Assembly (NCBI RefSeq): GCF_001940235.1
Contig: NZ_MJIE01000001.1
Span: 310,001 to 374,000, forward strand
From: Hornefia porci
GTDB lineage: Bacteria > Bacillota > Clostridia > Peptostreptococcales > Anaerovoracaceae
Length of the DNA stretch: 64,000 nucleotides
Direction: 5' to 3'
Positions 1 to 6,280 of the stretch are shown piece by piece. Each line of letters starts with the position of its first letter. Positions within the stretch are counted from its first letter, which is position 1. The notes beneath the pieces were generated by a model. The model saw only the letters and a list, made by a program, of their open reading frames with translations, made no database searches and was not told where the DNA came from. Made by a program: the position numbers and the translations under genes.

Positions 1-1
1 G

Positions 2-1282
2 CGCACCAACAGACGGGATCAGGTGTTCTTTGTGAACGGGCGCATCGTCAAAAGCAGGATCATGGAGCGGGGAGTATCGGAGGGATACCGGGAACGGCTC
101 GCTGAAGGCCGGCAGCCGGTCGTGTTCCTGTTCCTGCGCACTGATCCGGAAACGGTGGATGTCAACATTCATCCGAACAAGAAGGAGGTCCGGTTCCACG
201 ACGAGAAGGCGGTCATCGCTGCACTGAAGGCGGCGGTGTTTCAGACGCTTGCCGCGAAGGAGGCGGTGGTCGAGGTGCGTGATTATTTCCCTGTCTCCGG
301 AGCAGAAAGCACAAAGGAAGGAAAGGCGTCCGCACCGGGAGATCCGGATACTCCGGACAGCGGCCGGACGGAACCCTTCCGCATCAGTACCGGCCAGGAC
401 GGACTGCTCCGGAAAGAGCGGAAAGAGGATCAGGTTGACATAAAACATATATTGTCTAAAATGCGGGAAGAAGAGCAGGAGACGTCTTCGGCATCTTCGA
501 CAGTCGCCACGCCTGCGCCGGCGGCGGAGCAGGCTGCTTCATCGACTGCATTTCCGGAAGAAAAAACGGACAGTTCCGGCGCTTATCCGCCGGCAGCGGG
601 CGGAAGCTCGGCGGTAATGGACGCTGCGGCGATAACTGACGGGAAACCGGCGGCGGAACGGGATCCTTCGGCGATGGATCTCCGCGGGCCGCGGAAGAAG
701 CCTTTTGACTTCAGCGGGCTGAAGATCACCGGTTCGATTTTCGATACGTATATCACAGCGGAGGATTCTGACGGATTTTACCTCATCGACCAGCACGCGG
801 CGCAGGAGCGGATTTTCTATGAACGTCTTGCGGAGGAATATCTCAATGACGATAAACCCTCCCAGACCATTCTGACGCCCATTACACTGGAGGTGCCGCT
901 GAGCGTCAGGGAGGAGGAATACGACTGGATCGACTCATTGCGGGACATGGGCTATCATATAGAAGAATTCGGCCCCAGTGCCTATATCATCCGGGAAATC
1001 CCGTATTTCATGGAGATATCTGAGGCGGAATCCTTCCTCCGTGATTTTGTGGACCAGATCGGAGAACAGGACGACCTGCGCAATACTGTGGTCATCGACA
1101 AGCTGATCACCCGATCCTGCAAATCCGCCATCAAGGCCCGCGATCATATGTCGGACATGGAGCTCCGGCAGCTGATTCGGGATCTGGCCCGGTGCAGGAA
1201 CCCCTTTTCCTGCCCCCACGGCAGACCGACCTTTATCCGTTTTTCCATGTATGACATCGAAAAGATGTTCAAGAGAGCGTGA
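2..1282 (+). CDS. mutL: DNA mismatch repair protein MutL, 3' part (start lies before the window)
   Basis: This is the C-terminal two thirds of MutL, the mismatch-repair matchmaker that couples MutS to strand incision. The reading frame is open from the first bases, so the ATPase N-terminus lies upstream. The fragment begins in the transducer domain (RRDQVFFVNGR, then VDVNIHPNKKEVRF). A long Ala/Ser/Glu-rich linker follows (roughly fragment residues 100-235), then the dimerisation/endonuclease domain. That domain contains DQHAAQERIFYE, which fits the DQHA-x2-E-x4-E metal-binding motif of MutL proteins with endonuclease activity, and a C-terminal CPHGRP motif. By family knowledge this predicts a nicking MutL, as in bacteria without MutH. 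The stop lies 6 bases before miaA, the usual mutL-miaA arrangement. Confidence 0.96.
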   Translation, partial: RTNRRDQVFFVNGRIVKSRIMERGVSEGYRERLAEGRQPVVFLFLRTDPETVDVNIHPNKKEVRFHDEKAVIAALKAAVFQTLAAKEAVVEVRDYFPVSGAESTKEGKASAPGDPDTPDSGRTEPFRISTGQDGLLRKERKEDQVDIKHILSKMREEEQETSSASSTVATPAPAAEQAASSTAFPEEKTDSSGAYPPAAGGSSAVMDAAAITDGKPAAERDPSAMDLRGPRKKPFDFSGLKITGSIFDTYITAEDSDGFYLIDQHAAQERIFYERLAEEYLNDDKPSQTILTPITLEVPLSVREEEYDWIDSLRDMGYHIEEFGPSAYIIREIPYFMEISEAESFLRDFVDQIGEQDDLRNTVVIDKLITRSCKSAIKARDHMSDMELRQLIRDLARCRNPFSCPHGRPTFIRFSMYDIEKMFKRA

Positions 1283-1288
1283 TGCGGA

Positions 1289-2233
1289 ATGACTGATACA
1301 GACAGAAAAATCATCGCGATCTGCGGACCTACCGCGGTCGGCAAGACCCGGTTCGCCATTGAAGCGGCGCTGGCGCTGGGAGGTGAAATTATTTCCTGTG
1401 ATTCCATGCAGCTTTATCAGTACATGGATATCGGCAGTGCCAAGCCTACTGCGGAGGAGCAGTCGAAGGTCCGTCACTATCTGGTGGATCAGATTGACCC
1501 GCGGGAAAGCTTCTCCGTCGCCCGCTATCAGAAGCTGGCGAAGGCAGCCGTCGAAGAGGTCTTTGTCCACGGAAGGATCCCGATTATCGCAGGCGGAACC
1601 GGTCTCTATCTCAATTCACTTCTGTACGATATGGATTTCAGCGCACCCCCGGAGAACGACGGGTTTCGCGACGCCATGTACGCCCTGGCGGAGGAGCAGG
1701 GCCCGGCAGTGGTCTATGACCGGCTGAGGGCGGCGGATCCGGCGGCGGCAGACAGGATCCATCCCAATAATCTGAAGAAGGTGATCCGGGCGCTCGAGGC
1801 GGCGGAGGCGGGAAACAGGGTGAAGGATTTCGCGGCGGATCCTGTTCCGACAAAGGATTATTCGCCTGTCCTCGTCGGACTGAGCCGCGACCGGCAGGAA
1901 CTCTATGACCGCATCAACCGAAGGGTGGATGTGCTGATGGAGCAGGGACTGGAGCAGGAGGTCCGCGGACTTCTGCGCATGGGTCTCACAGGATCGGATA
2001 TCTCCATGAAGGGCATCGGCTACAAAGAACTCATCGGATATATTCAGGGAGAATATGACCGGGAGGAGGCTGTACGGCTGATTAAACGGAACACGAGGCA
2101 CCTGGCCAAGCGGCAGATGACCTGGTTCCGGCGGTACAGGGACATGAAATGGTTCAACATATCGGAATATGAAAGTGAGGAGCGCTGCATCCGCGCGATG
2201 AACGAATGGCTCAGGGAACAGATAAAATCGTAA
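1289..2233 (+). CDS. miaA: tRNA dimethylallyltransferase MiaA
   Basis: MiaA transfers a dimethylallyl group to N6 of A37 in tRNAs that read UNN codons. The protein is 314 residues, normal for the family. It has a Walker A-type loop GPTAVGKT at residues 13-20, the SCDSMQLYQYMDIGSAKP substrate-binding stretch, GGTGLYLNSLLY, and the C-terminal KRNTRHLAKRQMTWFRR tRNA-binding helix. The ATG lies 6 bases after the mutL stop. The last 28 bases overlap the next frame, so the first genes here are probably co-transcribed. Confidence 0.97.
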   Translation: MTDTDRKIIAICGPTAVGKTRFAIEAALALGGEIISCDSMQLYQYMDIGSAKPTAEEQSKVRHYLVDQIDPRESFSVARYQKLAKAAVEEVFVHGRIPIIAGGTGLYLNSLLYDMDFSAPPENDGFRDAMYALAEEQGPAVVYDRLRAADPAAADRIHPNNLKKVIRALEAAEAGNRVKDFAADPVPTKDYSPVLVGLSRDRQELYDRINRRVDVLMEQGLEQEVRGLLRMGLTGSDISMKGIGYKELIGYIQGEYDREEAVRLIKRNTRHLAKRQMTWFRRYRDMKWFNISEYESEERCIRAMNEWLREQIKS

Positions 2234-3450
2234 AAATCCATAACAAGAGCGACAGGCCGGACAATATCGTCGAGACGGAAAATGAAATCGACGAGGAGTG
2301 TGAGAAGCTGGAGGTACAGATGCCCCGGTTCCTGAGAGGCTTTTTCATCTATCTGCGCGGGAACGTGCTTCCCATGACCCGGCTCGCCTACCTCCGGGAC
2401 ATCCGGTTCTTTCTGAAATATCTGGTCCGGGAGACGGACCTGACCGAGGCGGAGAGTATCGGGCAGATCACGCTGAAGGAGTTTGATGCAATCCGGGCGG
2501 CGGACATCAATATTTATCTGGATTACTGCCGGAAATACAGGGTGGAGACGGAGAAGAGCATTACCGTCTATGAAAACCACAACAAAACACTGGCCCGCAA
2601 GAAATCCTCGGTTTCGGTGATGTTCAAGCAGCTGTACCGGGACGGGCTGCTTTCCCGGAATATTACCGACGGGTTCGACCCCATCCGGGTGCAGAAGGCG
2701 GACGAAAGGGAGATTAAGGCGCTGCAGGATGACGAGGTCATGATCATGCTGGATGCTGTGAGCACCGGCGCCGGCCTGACGAAGCATGAACGGTCGTACT
2801 GGGAGAAGACGAGAAAGCGGGACAAGGCGATTCTGATTCTGTTCCTGACCTACGGACTGCGTCTCTCGGAGCTTCAGCAGCTGAATGTTTCCTCCTTCAA
2901 TTTCAGCCGGGGAGAGTTCAAAATCTACCGGAAGAGGGGAAAGGAATCCATCATGCCCATGAACGATTCTGTGACCGCGGTGATTCACGATTATCTGAAT
3001 AACGAGCGCGGAGAAGACAGCGCTCTCGCGCCGGAGCACCGGGACGCGCTGTTTCTGTCTCTTCAGGGACGCCGGATGACACAGCGGCAGATCCGGGAAC
3101 TGGTGAAGAAGTACACGTCTATCGCACTGAAGACCAGCCGCAGCGCCGGCTACAGCCCGCATAAATTGAGGGCGACGGCGGCGACCAGTCTGATCGGACG
3201 GGGAAATTCAATTTACGATGTGGCGGCGCTGCTGGATCACGAGCAGGTGACGACAACCCAGCTCTACGCCCGCCATAAGGCGAACGTCAAGAGGGATCTG
3301 GTCCACGGCATGGAATGGGAGACCGAGCGGCGGGAGACTGAACGGTACGAGAACGGGCGGCGGAAAACTGAACGGCAGGAGACTGAACAGTATGAGAACG
3401 GGCGGCACGAAACTGAACACGGAAACGGAGAGGACAAGAATGAAGAATGA
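2206..3450 (+). CDS. Tyrosine recombinase (XerC/XerD-like integrase family)
   Basis: This 414-residue site-specific recombinase has an N-terminal SAM-like core-binding domain (about residues 40-150) and a C-terminal catalytic domain. The catalytic set is visible: R219 in TYGLRLSEL, a lysine in the YRKRGK hairpin (243/246), H319 and R322 in SPHKLR, H345 in LLDHE and nucleophile Y354. The HxLR box continues as ATAAT rather than the commoner HTFAT. The first 40 residues are acidic and not conserved-looking. I kept the first ATG although it overlaps miaA by 28 bases and has no clear ribosome site. M39 is an alternative start. The last 45 residues form a charged tail with two copies of a 15-residue repeat. 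Its place in a housekeeping operon suggests a resident Xer-type enzyme rather than a mobile integrase. Confidence 0.88.
   Translation: MAQGTDKIVKIHNKSDRPDNIVETENEIDEECEKLEVQMPRFLRGFFIYLRGNVLPMTRLAYLRDIRFFLKYLVRETDLTEAESIGQITLKEFDAIRAADINIYLDYCRKYRVETEKSITVYENHNKTLARKKSSVSVMFKQLYRDGLLSRNITDGFDPIRVQKADEREIKALQDDEVMIMLDAVSTGAGLTKHERSYWEKTRKRDKAILILFLTYGLRLSELQQLNVSSFNFSRGEFKIYRKRGKESIMPMNDSVTAVIHDYLNNERGEDSALAPEHRDALFLSLQGRRMTQRQIRELVKKYTSIALKTSRSAGYSPHKLRATAATSLIGRGNSIYDVAALLDHEQVTTTQLYARHKANVKRDLVHGMEWETERRETERYENGRRKTERQETEQYENGRHETEHGNGEDKNEE
3334..3423 (+). repeat. Two tandem copies of a 45-base unit inside the recombinase 3' end
   Basis: Copies start at 3334 and 3379, each beginning GAGACTGAAC and containing GAGAACGGGCGGC. 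They encode two 15-residue Glu/Arg-rich units at the end of the recombinase, just before the start of the next gene. Length variation between strains would be expected. Confidence 0.8.
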
Positions 3451-4747
3451 GATTCAGCAGCTTCTGGCTGAGAAATACAGTATTGAGGACGCGGTGATCA
3501 GACACGTGGAAGTATGCGGGGAACAGCTGTCCCGGCGGTTCTCCGCACAGGACGAAATCCGGGAATACAATCAGTACAAGGTTTTGTCCGCCCTGCAGAA
3601 AAACCGCATCGCGGATATGCATTTCGGATGGACGACCGGCTACGGCTACGACGATGCCGGCCGAGAGGCGACGGAGCGGGTATATGCTGAAATTTTCGGC
3701 ACGGAAGCCGCGCTGGTGCGTCCTACGATTGTAAACGGAACTCATGCGCTTGCCATCACGCTGATGGGGCTTCTTCGGCCGGGAGACGAGCTGATCTACT
3801 GCAGCGGCGGGCCGTATGACACTCTGGAGGAGGTCATCGGTATCCGGGGCAGGGGAAAGGGTTCACTGGCGGATTACGGGGTAACATACAGGCAGGTGGA
3901 ACTGAAGGCGGACGGGAGCATTGATCTGGACAGCGTCGCGGCGGCGATCGGTCCCTCCACCAGAATGGTCTGCGTGCAGCGTTCAACGGGCTACAGCTGG
4001 AGAAAGGCACTGACGATTCCGCAGATTGCGGAGTGGGCGTCCTTTGTACACAAAGAGCACCCGGACATCATCTGCATGGTCGACAACTGTTACGGGGAAT
4101 TTACGGATATCCGGGAGCCGTCTGAAGTGGGCGCGGATGTTATCGCGGGTTCACTGATTAAAAATCCGGGCGGCGGACTGGCGCTGTCCGGCGGCTATGT
4201 GTGCGGTCGGGAGGACCTGATTGAAAAAATCAGCTATCGAATGACCTGTCCCGGTATCGGTGCGGAGTGCGGTCTGACCTTCGGACAGACCAGAGCGATG
4301 CTGCAGGGACTGTTTCTGGCACCTTCTGTGGTGAACAGCGCGGTGAAGGGCGCGCTGCTCTGCGGGCAGGCGTATTCCGCGCTGGGATATGGGGTCTGCC
4401 CGGAACCGGAGACGGTGCGATCGGACATTATTCAGGCAGTCCGCCTGGAAAGCGGCGAGGCGGTAGTGGCCTTCTGCGAAGGCATTCAGGCGGCCGCGCC
4501 GGTGGATTCCTTTGTGCGCCCTGAGCCCTGGGCCATGCCGGGATATGAGGATCCTGTGGTCATGGCGGCCGGCGCGTTCGTGCAGGGTTCCTCCATCGAG
4601 CTCAGCGCTGACGGGCCGATGCGTGAACCGTTTATCGTCTATTTTCAGGGAGGACTGACGTATGAGCATTCTAAACTCGGCGTCATGAATTCTCTGAACC
4701 GGCTGTACCGGAAGGGACTTCTGAAGGGAAGGGGACTTTGTGTATGA
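3440..4747 (+). CDS. Methionine-gamma-lyase-family PLP enzyme (YnbB/'aluminium resistance' family)
   Basis: This is a fold-type I PLP-dependent protein of 435 residues. The family is annotated as methionine gamma-lyase-like, but its substrate is poorly established. The likely PLP lysine is K241 in AGSLIKNPGGG, with D215 in MVDNCYGE as the cofactor-ring partner and the THALA loop near residue 101. I chose the ATG at 3440 because GGAGAGG lies just upstream. A longer frame from 3392 would read through the neighbour's repeat tail. It overlaps the recombinase stop by 11 bases and shares ATGA with the next gene. In Bacillus this family also sits near miaA, so the context is conserved. Confidence 0.88.
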   Translation: MKNEIQQLLAEKYSIEDAVIRHVEVCGEQLSRRFSAQDEIREYNQYKVLSALQKNRIADMHFGWTTGYGYDDAGREATERVYAEIFGTEAALVRPTIVNGTHALAITLMGLLRPGDELIYCSGGPYDTLEEVIGIRGRGKGSLADYGVTYRQVELKADGSIDLDSVAAAIGPSTRMVCVQRSTGYSWRKALTIPQIAEWASFVHKEHPDIICMVDNCYGEFTDIREPSEVGADVIAGSLIKNPGGGLALSGGYVCGREDLIEKISYRMTCPGIGAECGLTFGQTRAMLQGLFLAPSVVNSAVKGALLCGQAYSALGYGVCPEPETVRSDIIQAVRLESGEAVVAFCEGIQAAAPVDSFVRPEPWAMPGYEDPVVMAAGAFVQGSSIELSADGPMREPFIVYFQGGLTYEHSKLGVMNSLNRLYRKGLLKGRGLCV

Positions 4748-5466
4748 GCGACAAAAAAAGCAGGGGGCAGCGGCTGCGCCGCGCTCTGACGATACTTAAA
4801 TTCGCGGTTCTTATCGCGATTGTCGTCGCCCTGCCGATTTATATCATCATCTGTCAGAGGGATGTGATTTCCAGATTCCGCAGCTACACGGATGTGATCC
4901 ATTATCTGCGGGGATTCGGCATCAAGAGTGTTCTGATCTATCTTGCGGCGGAAATTCTGCAGATTGTCGTCAGTGTGCTGCCGGGAGAGGTTTTTCAGTT
5001 TGCCGCCGGTTCGGTGTTCGGTTTTTTCCCGGGACTTATCCTGACGCTGGCGGGCTGCGCGGCCGGAGAAACCGTTTCCTATTATCTGGCGCGTTTTCTG
5101 GGCGAGGACGGACTTGAACTGATTCTCGGAAAGGAGCGAATGGGAAAATATGTAAGCCGCTTCAACAGCGAAAAAGCGTATATCCTGACGTTCCTGATTT
5201 ACCTGATTCCGGGAATTCCGAAGGATCTGGTATGCTACGCCGCCGGAATCTCTCATATGAAATTCCGTGCCTTTCTGCTGCTCTCACTCGTCGGCAGAAT
5301 TCCGGCACTGTGCGGCTGTCTGCTGTTCGGCGATATGATGATGAAAGGGAATTACCGGGGAATGATCGTGATCGGCGCTGTCTGCGGCGTGATTCTGCTG
5401 CTGTGCTTCATCTTCCGGAAGCGAGTCAACCGGTTTATCGATCAGATTTATGAGAAAATATCGTAA
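4744..5466 (+). CDS. TVP38/TMEM64 (DedA-like, VTT domain) membrane protein
   Basis: This 240-residue integral membrane protein has a basic N-terminus (KKSRGQRLRRAL), an N-terminal membrane segment, and the VTT/SNARE-associated core. Recognisable core motifs are LPGEVFQFAAGSVFGFFPG, the glycine-rich re-entrant part GCAAGETVSYYLARFLG and the second re-entrant LIYLIPGIPKDLVCYAAGIS. Family members are thought to act in lipid scrambling or transport; the exact role here is unknown. The start is the ATG in an ATGA overlap with the preceding stop, after AGGGAAGGGGA. It is the last gene of the first operon; no clear intrinsic terminator follows. Confidence 0.85.
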   Translation: MSDKKSRGQRLRRALTILKFAVLIAIVVALPIYIIICQRDVISRFRSYTDVIHYLRGFGIKSVLIYLAAEILQIVVSVLPGEVFQFAAGSVFGFFPGLILTLAGCAAGETVSYYLARFLGEDGLELILGKERMGKYVSRFNSEKAYILTFLIYLIPGIPKDLVCYAAGISHMKFRAFLLLSLVGRIPALCGCLLFGDMMMKGNYRGMIVIGAVCGVILLLCFIFRKRVNRFIDQIYEKIS

Positions 5467-5544
5467 GGGGGATCCAATCAGGAAGATCCAATCCCGGGGC
5501 AGGCTCTCATAGTCTTTTCCGGATACTTTATACCGACAAGACAG

Positions 5545-5583
5545 TTTTGCAGGTTTTGCAGGTTAATAATTAACCCACAAAAA
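5545..5583. repeat. Short direct repeat and imperfect palindrome after the TVP38 gene
   Basis: TTTTGCAGG occurs twice in a row (5545-5553 and 5554-5562). The second copy begins an imperfect palindrome, TTTTGCAGGTTAA-TAA-TTAACCCACAAAA, with two mismatches. It could be an operator or a weak terminator. The rest of 5467-5750 shows no gene or recognised element. Confidence 0.4.
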
Positions 5584-5752
5584 CTACAAAATCTTCTTTG
5601 TCTGCAAAGGCTTTACCGGAGAGGGGAGAGGCGAGACCCGCGCATACTCACTGCAGAGATTCACCGCCGCCGTAGCAACGCATACGCCGCAGATACCGCC
5701 GCGGATGCCGCTCCGCCGCAGAGCAGATAACCGCCCCTCCGCCGGGTAGTCA

Positions 5753-5781
5753 TTGACAGAACGCGGGGCAATTGCTATAAT
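5753..5781 (+). promoter_or_regulatory. Consensus sigma-70/SigA promoter for the cobalamin riboswitch transcript
   Basis: TTGACA at 5753-5758, a 17-base spacer and TATAAT at 5776-5781 make a perfect housekeeping promoter. The expected start, about 5788, lies just before the riboswitch aptamer. Confidence 0.9.
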
Positions 5782-5797
5782 TTATGTAGAATTAAAT

Positions 5798-6030
5798 ATG
5801 TCGGTACAGTGCCGCGGACGGCAGTCCGCAGTTAAAAGGGAATCGGGTGTGAATCCCGAACGATCCGGTCACTGTAAACAGGGAGTTCTCCCGTACTATG
5901 CCATTGGCAGCATACATCCGGCACAGACAGCGTGCGCCGCAATGCTTCGGCGTTCCGGCTGTCACCGTCATTTCGATGCTGCTGAGAAGGCGCGGGGGAA
6001 CGAAGATCTGCAAGTCAGGAAACCTGCTGT
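5798..6030 (+). promoter_or_regulatory. Cobalamin (B12) riboswitch
   Basis: The aptamer hallmarks appear in order: GCAGTTAAAAGGGAA, GGGTGTGAATCCC, CGGTCACTGTAAACAGGGAG, GCCATTGGC, then GAAGGCGCGGGGGAACGAAGAT. The B12 box AGTCAGGAAACCTGC is at 6013-6027. The class is known to bind adenosyl-, methyl- or aquo-cobalamin and normally turns expression off. A terminator about 140 bases downstream forms a plausible expression platform. It places the following genes under corrinoid control. Confidence 0.95.
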
Positions 6031-6164
6031 ATCAGAATTATCGGCGAAATGCTTCTGGAGAGAGTGTGCCTGTAATAATAACATGATGAAACATTAGATA
6101 CATCGCATCATTGTTCCGCTGCAACAGATTTTCATGTATTATAACTGAAGTTTTTCATACAAGT

Positions 6165-6195
6165 ACCCGCTTCTTCAGAGAAAAGTGGGTTTTTT
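6165..6195 (+). terminator. Intrinsic terminator, likely riboswitch expression platform
   Basis: ACCCGCTT (6165-6172) pairs with AAGTGGGT (6183-6190) and runs into six T residues, upstream of the large exported protein. Its position between aptamer and gene fits ligand-dependent termination. Confidence 0.85.
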
Positions 6196-6280
6196 GCTGC
6201 CCTGAGATATCGCAGTGCTCTGTCCGGAGCTGAACGCCGTGCTGAGCGAGGAAAAAATGATGAGAAGGAGAGAATTTGTT

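Noticed and set aside
2044..3162. Long minus-strand frame (372 codons) opposite the recombinase, and similar long frames opposite other genes, for example 27181-28431 (+), 22272-23411 (+) and 34277-35665 (+)
   Set aside because: They lie opposite clearly conserved genes, show no domain or plausible ribosome site, and are expected in GC-rich coding DNA with biased third positions.
2206..3450. Tyrosine recombinase as the integrase of a mobile element
   Set aside because: No attachment-site repeats, excisionase or cargo are present. It is embedded in a tight housekeeping operon.
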